Positions 46,908 through 55,233 of a DNA stretch of 64,000 nt are shown here, in pieces. This stretch comes from Nostoc sp. 106C (GTDB lineage: Bacteria; Cyanobacteriota; Cyanobacteriia; Cyanobacteriales; Nostocaceae). How positions within the stretch are numbered: the first letter of the stretch is position 1; each line of letters starts with the position of its first letter. The notes below the pieces were generated by a model. It saw only the letters and a list, made by a program, of their open reading frames with translations, made no database searches and was not told the DNA's origin. The stretch is taken from positions 62,001-126,000 of the forward strand of contig NZ_MTAW01000145.1 in NCBI RefSeq assembly GCF_002154725.1. Direction: 5' to 3'. The position numbers and the translations under genes were made by a program.

Positions 46908-46967
46908 GTCATTTGTTATTAGTCATTTGTCATTAGTCATTTCTTCCCCTGCTCCCCCTCATCTCGC

Positions 46968-47879
46968 TTAAGCCAGAGTATGTTGGTCAACTTGTGTGTC
47001 ATGACCAGGAGCAAATTCCACTGTGCGGAATCCCAACGCCGCTAGCAAGTTATTTTCTGGCAACTTGACAGGAGCAGGCTGTTCTCCATTTCCGGGAGCA
47101 GGTAGTGGATAAGCTGTCGATGCAGCAGTAGAAAAGCGGATATTTCCTTCCGAATGCTGAATGACTTGATGGATATGACCATTCAGTACGGTTACAGATG
47201 AGAACCGGGACAATAACGAAAGTGCTTTAGCCGAATCTGCTGTTGCCCAACCCCACTTGGGGTAAAGGTCATAAAGGGGAATATGACTAAATATAACTAA
47301 AGGAGTGTCGCGTTTTTGTGCTGCCAGGTCTTTGGCTAGTAAGTCTAGTTGTGCTTGACCAAGTTTACCTTTTCCTGTTTCACCAAAATCAAGCACGTTA
47401 GTTAGAGATACAAAATGCACACCAGAGTGATCCCACGACTGCAATCCTTCTTTTTTATCCCTTTGGTTGAAAGCTTCAGAGTAAGCTTTACCGCGATCGC
47501 CTATTGTATCGTGTTCCCCTGGCAGTGTGAACAGTGGTGCTTTCAGTTGTGACAGAATTTGTTTAGCTTGATCGAACTCCGCAGGCTTAGAAAGGTGGCT
47601 TATGTCACCTGTATGCACTACAAATGCTGGTGGTGTCGGTAATGAATTGATCGCACTGATTGCTTTCTGGAGAGTTTCTGTAACATGCTCGTTTGCTGGC
47701 TTATGAAAACCAATGTGAGTATCGCTAATTTGTACAAATGATAGCGAGGTGGAATTTAAGCGTTTTTTATCTGTAATTTCGCTGATATTACATGAGCTTA
47801 ATAAGCCATTGCCACCAACAGCCCACAAGATACCCAGACCAGTCCAACCGACATGATTAATGAAGTTTCTACGTTTCAT
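46968..47879 (-). CDS. Exported calcineurin-like phosphoesterase (Tat/lipoprotein signal)
   Basis: A 303-residue protein from the ATG at 47879, preceded by AGAGGA; an earlier ATG at 47891 is possible. The N-terminus MKRRNFINHVGW has a twin-arginine motif, a hydrophobic core and a lipobox-like LLSSC. Phosphoesterase motifs: SDTHIGFH, HTGDISHL, PGEHDT (Glu in place of the usual Asn of GNHD), FSHIPLY and NGHIHQ. It is the last gene of a minus-strand set and overlaps the cupredoxin gene by 11 bp (23 with the earlier start). The GEHD change may alter metal binding. Substrate unknown. Confidence 0.88.
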   Translation of the reverse strand: MKRRNFINHVGWTGLGILWAVGGNGLLSSCNISEITDKKRLNSTSLSFVQISDTHIGFHKPANEHVTETLQKAISAINSLPTPPAFVVHTGDISHLSKPAEFDQAKQILSQLKAPLFTLPGEHDTIGDRGKAYSEAFNQRDKKEGLQSWDHSGVHFVSLTNVLDFGETGKGKLGQAQLDLLAKDLAAQKRDTPLVIFSHIPLYDLYPKWGWATADSAKALSLLSRFSSVTVLNGHIHQVIQHSEGNIRFSTAASTAYPLPAPGNGEQPAPVKLPENNLLAALGFRTVEFAPGHDTQVDQHTLA

Positions 47880-48309
47880 TTTTCCTCTCATTGCCTCCGG
47901 CGGAAGTTACAGTAACTGTCCCTTTCATGAAGGGATGAATGGCACAAATATAAGGAAAGGTTCCAGACTTAGCGAAGGTATGCGTCCAAGCCTCTTCTGT
48001 ATCAAGCGCTTTAGAATCAAAGGAGCCATCTGTTGCCGTGACGGTGTGCGGTTCTTCATCGCTGTTGGCAAACTTTACGGTTTCGCCAACGTTAATTTTT
48101 AGGGTTGTCGGTTCAAATTTGAAATTGTGAATTTTGACATTTGCATTTGCTTTTTGGGTACTTACTTTTTCTGATTCTAGAGGTTTATTAGTTGTTACCT
48201 TTGGTTGATTCAGAGGCTTTGTAGATTGAGGGTTACAACCATAGAGATGCAACAAAGTCACTAGCAATGCAGAAGCAAATGCTACTACTATGTATGAACG
48301 ATATTTCAT
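47869..48309 (-). CDS. Cupredoxin (plastocyanin-like) lipoprotein
   Basis: A 146-residue exported copper protein. The signal peptide ends in a lipobox LYGC (Cys25). The cupredoxin fold is at ~55-140, with type 1 copper ligands His in EEPHTVTA, Cys and His in FPYICAIHPF, and Met in MKG. This is the amicyanin/plastocyanin-like type that carries electrons in the periplasm. It overlaps the start of the phosphoesterase and follows the PepSY gene by 60 bp, implying a shared transcript. Redox partner unknown. Confidence 0.92.
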   Translation of the reverse strand: MKYRSYIVVAFASALLVTLLHLYGCNPQSTKPLNQPKVTTNKPLESEKVSTQKANANVKIHNFKFEPTTLKINVGETVKFANSDEEPHTVTATDGSFDSKALDTEEAWTHTFAKSGTFPYICAIHPFMKGTVTVTSAGGNERKNET

Positions 48310-48369
48310 AGCTGATAATGAGGTAAATAGAGTTAGCGATAATCACGCCAAAAGCGCACTACCCTTTGG

Positions 48370-48654
48370 TTAATCGCCCACTTTTCTTGGCTTATAAAGT
48401 TGAGAAAATAGACCAGTCATACTCAGACCAGTCACTAGTAAGCCGATTAATCCCAAGCCATGCAAGATGGGATAAATTCCTGCCAGTCCAAAGATTTCGC
48501 CAGTATGAACTTTGAGGAGAAATCCAGTTAACTCTGGTTGATGGAACCATTGGTCTGTTAATGTCATGCTGATACCAGTCACGATGGAAACAGTCAAAGG
48601 TAGAAAGACTGCGATCGCGATCGTGCGATGATATTTACGAAAGGCTCGTTTCAT
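48370..48654 (-). CDS. Short PepSY-associated membrane protein
   Basis: A 94-residue protein from the ATG at 48654, chosen because AAGGAG lies seven bases upstream. It has two or three membrane segments (about 10-32, 56-80) with FRKYHRTIAIAVFLPLTVSIVTGI and HTGEIFGLAGIYPILHGLGLIGLLVTGLSM, the pattern of PepSY-associated or iron-uptake membrane proteins, with His residues placed as for heme. Much shorter than full PepSY-TM proteins (which carry two further pairs). It may be a heme-binding b-type subunit passing electrons to the cupredoxin; this is inference. Confidence 0.8.
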   Translation of the reverse strand: MKRAFRKYHRTIAIAVFLPLTVSIVTGISMTLTDQWFHQPELTGFLLKVHTGEIFGLAGIYPILHGLGLIGLLVTGLSMTGLFSQLYKPRKVGD

Positions 48655-48748
48655 GGGCAAACTCCTTTGAAAGAGTGAGTAAGGAAAAGAACTCAAGCTG
48701 ATCGACCGGATTCTTAATTCCCCAAAAGTCTTTTAAAAAATCGATTCT

Positions 48749-49114
48749 CTAGTCTCGATCGAGCATCGTTAGATACCCTTCAACTGCTCTGAGATAGCTT
48801 TTATCGGCTAGAGTCTGTTCAGGGAGCCGATTAGTCTTGACTGCACTCTGAACAACATCTTTAGCGCTAATTCTCCCCAATTGGTAAGCCAATATGAGGG
48901 AATTGTTACTAGGAATATCTTGGGCGCGGAAGTAACCTCGATAAGCTAGATAAACGAGATCGAAAGGTGTTAACTGACTGGTAGAAGCTTTGTTTGTCAC
49001 GTTAGCGTTAAATGTCGTTAACTGAGGCTGCGATAACGTTTGAGCGTTTACAGCAGGTGCGATGGCTGTAGACATAAATACAGCCGATAAACTAGCAAGA
49101 ATAAATTGTTTCAT
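48749..49114 (-). CDS. Small exported protein of unknown function
   Basis: A 121-residue protein with a clean signal peptide (MKQFILASLSAVFMSTAIAPAVNAQ, cleavage after NAQ). The mature part, about 96 residues, has FDLVYLAYRGYFRAQDIPSNN and DKSYLRAVEGYLTMLDRD, with no cysteines and no recognised family. It is the first gene of the set running into the PepSY, cupredoxin and phosphoesterase genes (95 bp gap to the next). Divergent from the ECF sigma gene. The set may respond to that sigma factor. Confidence 0.8.
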   Translation of the reverse strand: MKQFILASLSAVFMSTAIAPAVNAQTLSQPQLTTFNANVTNKASTSQLTPFDLVYLAYRGYFRAQDIPSNNSLILAYQLGRISAKDVVQSAVKTNRLPEQTLADKSYLRAVEGYLTMLDRD

Positions 49115-49153
49115 TGCTCAACTTCCTATTTAAATCAAGTAGGAGTTACGTAG

Positions 49154-49257
49154 TAGTCTGTCAAGATAAAAATGATGGACTGTAGTGCGGGCATCTTGCC
49201 CGCGTGAGCGAGACGCTCACACTACCAAAAATCTCTCAAAACAAAATTGACAGACTA
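49154..49257. repeat. MITE-like palindromic element
   Basis: Terminal inverted repeats TAGTCTGTCAA (49154-49164) and TTGACAGACTA (49247-49257) enclose GCGGGCATCTTGCCCGC and GTGAGCGAGACGCTCAC, each a hairpin, flanked by GTAGTG/CACTAC. Length 104 bases with no coding frame. A related core GTAGTG...CACTAC-like sequence lies near 55501-55526. It splits the promoter region between the two divergent gene sets. Confidence 0.78.
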
Positions 49258-49487
49258 GTAGTTAAATTTGTAGTAGCCAAGCTGTTAACTTAAATCTCTA
49301 GATAATGTTCAGTTAACTCAACTTAGTCATCTCTATCTTTAAAGACGAATGTGCTGGGATTTTGGATTTAAATTGGATTTAAATTATTTGGTAGTATTTA
49401 TTCAGGCAGGTTCGAGATAAATCCAATCCACTCCAGCAATCGTCTTAATAGATAAAGGGAATTCCGTTATGTTTTGAGAAAGACGCT

Positions 49488-50138
49488 GTGAAACAAGGAT
49501 TGGAAGCGACTCTAAAATTACCTGCTCAGGTTTATTATCAAAAACGCATGGAGCCTAGTTCTTTTCATGACAAGCCTCAAGCTCCCCCGTCGTTAACGGA
49601 TGCAGAGCTATTTCAGGCACTGAAAACCAGGCAACCTTCGGCGTTGGCTATTCTTTACGATCGCTACGGTAGTCTTATCTATGGGGTAGCACTCAAAGTT
49701 TTGAAAAATTCTCAAGAAGCAGAAGACTTGACCCAAGAAATTTTTCTGGCTCTGTGGCGTAATCCTAGCTACAATCTCGACCATAACTATTTCATCAGAT
49801 ATCTAATTACCATGACTCGCTCACGAGCGATCGACAAACTTCGTTCTCGTGGGAGAAACTTAAAACTCCTGGAACGCTGGGGTCAAATAGAACGGCAAGA
49901 AACAGACTCTTCTACTCCTTTTGAGCAGGCTTCCTATCAAGAGCGTTCCCAGCACGTTCGCTCTGCCTTAGCACAACTTCCCCAAGAACAACGTCAGGTA
50001 TTAGAGATGGCTTATGATGAAGGACTCAGCCAATCGGAAATCACCCAAAAACTAAATATCCCTTTAGGGACAGTCAAAACTCGAACCCGTCAGGGTCTGC
50101 TGAAACTGAAGCAAATCCTACGAGATTCAATTGGATAG
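49488..50138 (+). CDS. ECF sigma factor (SigK-like) of the RskA-linked type
   Basis: A 216-residue extracytoplasmic-function sigma factor, starting at GTG 49488 with GAGAAAG upstream; ATG 49548 is a shorter alternative. Region 2 (LAILYDRYGSLIYGVALKVLKNSQEAEDLTQEIFLALW) and region 4 (LAQLPQEQRQVLEMAYDEGLSQSEITQKLNIPLGTVKTRTRQGLLKLK) are complete. The anti-sigma gene starts seven bases after the stop, so the pair is coupled. Typical function is control of envelope or oxidative stress genes. Confidence 0.93.
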   Translation: MKQGLEATLKLPAQVYYQKRMEPSSFHDKPQAPPSLTDAELFQALKTRQPSALAILYDRYGSLIYGVALKVLKNSQEAEDLTQEIFLALWRNPSYNLDHNYFIRYLITMTRSRAIDKLRSRGRNLKLLERWGQIERQETDSSTPFEQASYQERSQHVRSALAQLPQEQRQVLEMAYDEGLSQSEITQKLNIPLGTVKTRTRQGLLKLKQILRDSIG

Positions 50139-50145
50139 TTGCACT

Positions 50146-50868
50146 ATGAATAAATCTTCAACTCCTGAGTACTTAGAAGAATTAGCAGCAGGTTATGTCA
50201 TAGGTGACCTCGACCCCGAAGAAGCTGAGGAATTTAAGCGACTGCTCGCAGAAAATCCGGAATTGCTCGCAGAGGTGAACCATCTACAAGAAGTAATGGG
50301 ACAGATGGTTTATGGGCTAAATGAAGTAGAGCCTCCGCCACATCTTCGTTCAGCTATCCTCGAAGCTGCGGAAATTCCAGCTAACCCTACCCCAGTAGTC
50401 AAACGCTCTCCTTTACCGTGGAGTAAAATTGTTGCAAGTATTGCCGTGCTGTTAGTTCTGGTTTTAGGCTGGGAAAATTATCGCTTGCGCCAAGATCTGA
50501 GTATTGCCGAAAACGTAACTACACTACTCGAAAGTTCTGAAACTCGTCTTTTCTCCCTGAGAGGCATGGACATAGCAAATACTGCCTCTGGCAGGATAAT
50601 CATGAATCCTGAGCAACAAAAAATCGCTGTATTCATCCATAATCTTCCTGCTCCGCCTGTAGGACGTGTTTATCGGCTCTGGGCAGTGGTTGACAATGAA
50701 AAGATACCTTGCGGACAGTTAAGCTCTCATCCGCAGTTCATGGTTTTAGACAAACTTTCTATTCCCCCCGACCTTTATTCGGATATATCAGGGTTAATTA
50801 TTACCTTAGAATCATCCCCAACCAACTCAGATCCTGTAGGACAGGTGGTGATGAAAAGCATTCTGTAG
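50146..50868 (+). CDS. Anti-sigma factor (RskA type)
   Basis: A 240-residue single-pass membrane anti-sigma factor from the ATG at 50146 (an in-frame TTG at 50131 is possible). The N-terminal cytoplasmic domain (LAAGYVIGDLDPEEAEEFKRLLAENPELLAEV) binds the sigma factor; it lacks the zinc-binding HxxxCxxC of ZAS anti-sigmas. One membrane helix (about 89-107, IVASIAVLLVLVLGW) and a periplasmic RskA C-terminal domain (VFIHNLPAPPVGRVYRLWAV...GLIITLESSPTNSDPVG) follow. Signal-dependent proteolysis is expected. Confidence 0.93.
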   Translation: MNKSSTPEYLEELAAGYVIGDLDPEEAEEFKRLLAENPELLAEVNHLQEVMGQMVYGLNEVEPPPHLRSAILEAAEIPANPTPVVKRSPLPWSKIVASIAVLLVLVLGWENYRLRQDLSIAENVTTLLESSETRLFSLRGMDIANTASGRIIMNPEQQKIAVFIHNLPAPPVGRVYRLWAVVDNEKIPCGQLSSHPQFMVLDKLSIPPDLYSDISGLIITLESSPTNSDPVGQVVMKSIL

Positions 50869-50894
50869 CTATCCTTATAGTCCTGCTACCCGAT

Positions 50895-51512
50895 CTACTT
50901 GGCGTTATTAATTATCAAGTTGGTCATGGTATCAATCAAGCGATCGCTTGCCATCGGTAAAATATCCTTACCATGCATCACATCTTGAGTGATATGGAAA
51001 TAAACCAATGATCCGAGCATAATCCTGGCTGTAGCTTCTGGGTCAGGTATATTAAGTTCTGGATGCGTTGCCAAGTATTGACTGAGGGTTTCAAGTACAG
51101 GCTTAGTCATGGCACGCACACAAATCTGCGCTAACTCCGGAAAACGACCAGACTCCCCTATGATCACTCGCATAAATGCACAGTGTTCATCGTCTTGAAC
51201 CATTAAATCTAATGCTTTAGTTCCTAACTGGCGCAATACATCTTTTGGTTCTCCTTCCAGGGGTACTGTACCAAAAATTAAGTTGAACTTCTTGCGTGTC
51301 AGTTGTTCGATTAAGACTTTAAATAGCCCTTCTTTATCTTGAAAGTGGCTGTAGACTGTTGCTTTAGAAACACCCGCAGCTACCGCTACCTTATCCATGC
51401 TTGTGCCAGCATAGCCATGTTTGAGGAACTCCTGCATCGCTCCTTGCAGAATTTGTTCCACTTTATCAACGGAATTATCTCGATCTACTTCGTCAACTTT
51501 TATGCGTGCCAT
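50895..51512 (-). CDS. TetR family transcriptional repressor
   Basis: A 205-residue TetR/AcrR-type regulator. The DNA-binding domain (about 20-65) has the HTH TSMDKVAVAAGVSKATVYSHFQDKEGLF. The C-terminal ligand domain is of the AefR/TetR_C type. It is divergent from a devBCA-type operon, with two palindromes (51618-51637 and 51650-51668) between them, the common layout of a self-regulated repressor of an exporter. Ligand unknown. Confidence 0.93.
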   Translation of the reverse strand: MARIKVDEVDRDNSVDKVEQILQGAMQEFLKHGYAGTSMDKVAVAAGVSKATVYSHFQDKEGLFKVLIEQLTRKKFNLIFGTVPLEGEPKDVLRQLGTKALDLMVQDDEHCAFMRVIIGESGRFPELAQICVRAMTKPVLETLSQYLATHPELNIPDPEATARIMLGSLVYFHITQDVMHGKDILPMASDRLIDTMTNLIINNAK

Positions 51513-51617
51513 TTATTAATTAACCTTTTTTATAAACAATTCTATAGATAATTCCAAATACTCTACGCTATTTCGGCTTTGTGAGGAATGGAGGATGAGG
51601 GGGACAAATGACTCTTG

Positions 51618-51637
51618 ACTAAACTACTCAGTTTAGT
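51618..51637. promoter_or_regulatory. Palindromic operator candidate 1 (TetR/devBCA)
   Basis: ACTAAACT-ACTC-AGTTTAGT is a perfect 8-4-8 inverted repeat in the divergent promoter region. It shares the half-site TTTAGT(T) with the second palindrome 12 bases away. Confidence 0.7.
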
Positions 51638-51649
51638 TTAGCATAGATT

Positions 51650-51668
51650 GAACTAGACGGTTTAGTTC
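51650..51668. promoter_or_regulatory. Palindromic operator candidate 2 (TetR/devBCA)
   Basis: GAACTAGACGGTTTAGTTC has inverted half-sites GAACTA and TAGTTC with further symmetry (AC-G-GT) inside. It ends 27 bases before the devB start, well placed to block transcription or elongation. Confidence 0.7.
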
Positions 51669-51695
51669 AAGATACCGCCAACAAAGGGGAATACT

Positions 51696-53003
51696 ATGGC
51701 GCAAAACTGGAATTTAGCAGGTTTTCGAGCTTCCCAAACTATTTTTAAGTCACCAGCTATCCTGGCAATAATTACAGCTTTGGTTACAGCAGGAGCTAGT
51801 GTTTACGCGGTAACTAAGTTCCAGGCTGATTCTGGGAAAAAGCTAGAATCAGCAACGCCTATTCAACCAGTGGTAAAAACAGTAACCGCGTTGGGGCGCT
51901 TAGAACCCAATGGTGAAGTCATCAAACTATCTGCACCAACTGCTAATGAAGGAAATCGAGTAGAGCAACTGTTGGTGAAAGAAGGCGATCGCGTGAAAGT
52001 TGGGCAGGTAATTGCGATTATGGATAGTCGCGATCGCTTGCAAGCGAGTTTGGGTGAAGCACAAAGACAAGTACAAGTAGCTAAATCCCGGTTAGCGCAG
52101 GTAAAAGCTGGCGCAAAACAAGGAGAGATTGCAGCGCGTCAAGCTACTGTCAACCGTCTGCAAGTAGAACTAGAAGGAAGCATCAGAACCCAGCAAGCCA
52201 CAATTAATCGCTTAGAAGCAGAATTACAAGGACAACAACAAAGTTTACAAGCAACCGTAGCACGTGTCGCCGCCGAAAAGCGCAACGCCCAGGCTGATGT
52301 GCAACGCTATGAAAGTTTATATAAAGAAGGTGCAATTTCCAATCAAGAAGTTGATCGTAGACGGCTGAGTGCAGAAACTTCTACCCAGCAGTTGATTGAA
52401 AGCCAAGCCACCAAAACTAGAACTGTCGCCACTTTACAACAGCAAATTAACGAAGCCAAAGCTAACCGCGACAAAACGATCGCCACTTTGCAACAACAAA
52501 TAAACGAAGCCAAAGCTACCCTTAATCAAACTGCGGAAGTTCGCCCCACAGATGTAGCCAACGCCCAAGCGGAAGTAGACAGCGCGCAAGCTAGCGTGGA
52601 GAAAATTCAAACACAACTAAATCAAGCATATATTCGCGCTCCTAAAGCAGGGCAAATTCTCAAAATTCATACACGTGCAGGAGAAACCGTTGGTAATGAC
52701 GGGATTGTGGAATTAGGCCAAACCGACCAGATGTATGCAGTAGCAGAAGTATACCAAAGTGATATTCATAAAGTGCGATCGGGGCAACGGGTAAGAGTAA
52801 CTAGCGATTCTCTCCCTGGTGAGTTGCAGGGAACCGTTGATTGGATCGGGATGCAAGTACAACGGCAAAATGTAATTAACGCCGATCCTTCTAGCAATAT
52901 TGACGCCAGAGTAGTAGAAGTTCATGTCCGGCTAGATCAAGCATCCAGCGCCAAAGCCGCCCAGTTTACTAATTTACAAGTCAAGGCGGTGATTGAACAA
53001 TGA
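51696..53003 (+). CDS. DevB-like membrane fusion protein of an ABC exporter
   Basis: A 435-residue periplasmic adaptor of the HlyD/DevB family, anchored by an N-terminal membrane helix (about 18-40). It has the lipoyl/beta-barrel parts (VKTVTALGRLEPNGEVIKLSAP, LLVKEGDRVKVGQVIAIMDS ... APKAGQILKIHTRAGETVG) around a long coiled-coil hairpin (~125-300). In the hairpin, TLQQQINEAKA is repeated twice with a 17-residue period. AGGGGA lies before the ATG. With DevC and DevA it forms a tripartite exporter with a TolC-like outer-membrane protein. In Nostoc the original DevBCA exports heterocyst glycolipids; this copy, under a TetR regulator, may move other lipids or drugs. Confidence 0.9.
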   Translation: MAQNWNLAGFRASQTIFKSPAILAIITALVTAGASVYAVTKFQADSGKKLESATPIQPVVKTVTALGRLEPNGEVIKLSAPTANEGNRVEQLLVKEGDRVKVGQVIAIMDSRDRLQASLGEAQRQVQVAKSRLAQVKAGAKQGEIAARQATVNRLQVELEGSIRTQQATINRLEAELQGQQQSLQATVARVAAEKRNAQADVQRYESLYKEGAISNQEVDRRRLSAETSTQQLIESQATKTRTVATLQQQINEAKANRDKTIATLQQQINEAKATLNQTAEVRPTDVANAQAEVDSAQASVEKIQTQLNQAYIRAPKAGQILKIHTRAGETVGNDGIVELGQTDQMYAVAEVYQSDIHKVRSGQRVRVTSDSLPGELQGTVDWIGMQVQRQNVINADPSSNIDARVVEVHVRLDQASSAKAAQFTNLQVKAVIEQ

Positions 53004-54178
53004 TTGGATTTATTTCTCAACTACAACGCCGCACACCTCTAGGATGGTTGCAATTAAGTAAGCAGAGGAGTCGGTTCCTCGTGGCGCTCTCTGGCGTAGC
53101 CTTTGCAGATTTGCTAATGTTCATGCAGCTAGGCTTTCAGTCAGCATTATATGACAGCGCCACCAGGCTGCATCAAGTATTACGTGCAGATGTAGTAATT
53201 ATCAGTAACCAAGCCCGCAACCTCTCCTTTATGTCTTCCTTTCCTAGAAGACGACTGTACCAGGCTGCCGATGTACCTGGTGTAAAATCGGCAGAAGCCA
53301 TGTATACCAACAACGTTACGTGGAAAAATCCCCAAACCCACCGAGAGACGGGGATGCTAATTATTGGTTTCAATCCCGATCAGCCAGCTTTTAACTTACT
53401 AGAAGTTAACCGCCAATTGCCGACAATTAAACTGCCGGATACTGTTCTATTTGATGCTGCTTCCAGAGGAGATTACAAAGAAGCGATCGCTCAAGTTGCT
53501 CAAGGTAAACCTGTTACCACAGAAATAGATCGGCGGACGATTAGCATTAATGGCTTATTCACAGTCGGAGCATCTTTTGGTGCTGACGGTAGCTTGATTA
53601 CCAGTGACCAGAACTTTTTGCAGCTATTTCCTAAACGACAAGCAGGTAGTGTCAGTATCGGTTTGATTCAGCTACAACCAGGTTACGAACCTAAGCAAGT
53701 AGCGAGTGCTTTAAAGTCTTATCTACCTAAAGATGATGTTAAAGTTCTCACCCACGAAGAATTCATTGCCTTTGAGAAAAACTACTGGCAAACAAATACT
53801 GCGATCGGGTTTATCTTCACCTTAGGTGTATCGATGGGGTTTGTGGTGGGGGTGATCATCGTCTATCAAGTCCTTTCCACCGATGTCAATGCCCACATGA
53901 AAGAATACGCCACATTTAAAGCGATGGGGTATAACAATCTCTATTTGCTAGGTGTGGTGTTTGAGGAAGCTTTAATTTTGGCAATATTAGGGTTTATTCC
54001 GGGAATGACAGTATCTTTAGGGCTGTATGCCTTAACCCGTGGCGCTACAAATTTACCACTGTATATGACCTTGGCAAGAGCGATTCAAGTGCTGACGCTA
54101 ACTTTTGTAATGTGTATGATTTCCGGCGCGATCGCAACTCGTAAAGTTCAATCTGCCGACCCTGCGGATATGTTTTAA
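53000..54178 (+). CDS. DevC-like ABC exporter permease
   Basis: A 392-residue MacB/FtsX-type permease with four membrane helices and a large periplasmic domain between the first and second (about 45-275). Seen: TPLGWLQLSKQRSRFLVALSGVAFADLLMFMQLGFQ at the N-terminus and VYQVLSTDVNAHMKEYATFKAMGYNN..., the FtsX motif, late. Start overlaps the devB stop by four bases (ATGA), and devA starts directly after its stop, so the three are cotranslated. It belongs to the DevC group in cyanobacteria. Confidence 0.9.
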   Translation: MIGFISQLQRRTPLGWLQLSKQRSRFLVALSGVAFADLLMFMQLGFQSALYDSATRLHQVLRADVVIISNQARNLSFMSSFPRRRLYQAADVPGVKSAEAMYTNNVTWKNPQTHRETGMLIIGFNPDQPAFNLLEVNRQLPTIKLPDTVLFDAASRGDYKEAIAQVAQGKPVTTEIDRRTISINGLFTVGASFGADGSLITSDQNFLQLFPKRQAGSVSIGLIQLQPGYEPKQVASALKSYLPKDDVKVLTHEEFIAFEKNYWQTNTAIGFIFTLGVSMGFVVGVIIVYQVLSTDVNAHMKEYATFKAMGYNNLYLLGVVFEEALILAILGFIPGMTVSLGLYALTRGATNLPLYMTLARAIQVLTLTFVMCMISGAIATRKVQSADPADMF

Positions 54179-54898
54179 ATGTCATTTGTAACTATTATGA
54201 ATAACAAACTAGTTATTTCCGTCCAAAATCTCGACCATTACTTTGGTCAAGGTCAACTTAAAAAGCAAGTTTTGTTTAATATCAACTTAGAAATTAACGC
54301 TGGCGAAATTATCATTATGACTGGGCCATCGGGTTCTGGTAAAACCACACTATTAACTTTGGTAGGCGGATTGCGTTCTGCTCAATCTGGTAGTTTGCAA
54401 ATATTAGGAAGAGAACTTTGCGGTGCGAATGCAGCACAACTAACCGAAGCACGGCGCAGTCACGGCTATATTTTCCAAGCGCATAACCTGCATGGTAGTT
54501 TAACAGCACTTCAGAATGTGAGAATGGGCTTAGAACTGCACAAGGATATTTCACCACAGGAAATGAAAAAACGCTCAGCCGAAATGCTGGAGCAAGTAGG
54601 ATTAGGAAATCGCCTCAATTATTATCCTGATGATTTATCAGGGGGACAAAAACAACGAGTTGCGATCGCTCGTGCTTTAGTCAGTCGTCCTAAAATTGTC
54701 CTAGCAGATGAACCGACTGCGGCGCTTGATAGCAAATCTGGTCGAGATGTAGTTAACTTGATGCAACAACTCGCTAAAGAGCAAGGTTGTACTATTCTCA
54801 TGGTGACTCATGACAACCGGATTTTAGATATTGCCGATCGCATCGTTCATATGGAAGATGGGAAGTTAGCCAAGGATCTGGCTGTTGCCGCAGTTTGA
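54179..54898 (+). CDS. DevA-like ABC exporter ATPase
   Basis: A 239-residue ATPase of the MacB/LolD/DevA class. Walker A TGPSGSGKTT, Q-loop FQAHNLHGSLTALQNV, signature LSGGQKQRVAIARAL, Walker B VLADEPTAALD and H-loop VTHD. The ATG at 54179 follows directly on the devC stop. It powers the exporter formed with the two genes before it. Confidence 0.93.
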   Translation: MSFVTIMNNKLVISVQNLDHYFGQGQLKKQVLFNINLEINAGEIIIMTGPSGSGKTTLLTLVGGLRSAQSGSLQILGRELCGANAAQLTEARRSHGYIFQAHNLHGSLTALQNVRMGLELHKDISPQEMKKRSAEMLEQVGLGNRLNYYPDDLSGGQKQRVAIARALVSRPKIVLADEPTAALDSKSGRDVVNLMQQLAKEQGCTILMVTHDNRILDIADRIVHMEDGKLAKDLAVAAV

Positions 54899-54951
54899 AC
54901 TCAGTCTCTCTGCTACGATTGAATCTATCTAGCTTATGTTAGTAGTAAGTT

Positions 54952-55233
54952 ATGGAGCGAGTTACATTACCAGACGTTCTCACCCTTGAAGAAGCTTCAA
55001 AATACTTACGTTTACCTGTAGAAGCGGTAGTGAGCCAAGCTAGTCGCAAAATAGAGAAAGACTGGAGATTTTCAAAGGAAGCGATTGACAACTAGTTACG
55101 TTCTCAAAGCAGCCGTTTCATACTCCTTCAACAAGCAGGTGCCTTTGCGGATGATGATTCGCTTACAGAATTGAAAGCCACAATCTATCAGGCTAGGGGA
55201 CGTTCTGAAGTTGATGAGAATTGCTATCGGTAA
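54952..55233 (+). pseudogene. Decayed excisionase-type HTH antitoxin
   Basis: From ATG 54952 a frame reads MERVTLPDVLTLEEASKYLR, the start of excisionase-like HTH antitoxins, but is broken by TAG at 55093-55095, where homologues have Trp (AIDNW then LR). Past the stop the frame continues (LRSQSSRFILLQQAGAFADD...) to TAA at 55231-55233. About six residues usual between ASR and KIE (GxIPGR) also seem to be missing. The final TAA overlaps the next ATG as TAATG, the usual coupling of such toxin-antitoxin pairs. Thus a nonsense mutation and a small deletion; judged nonfunctional. Confidence 0.65.
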
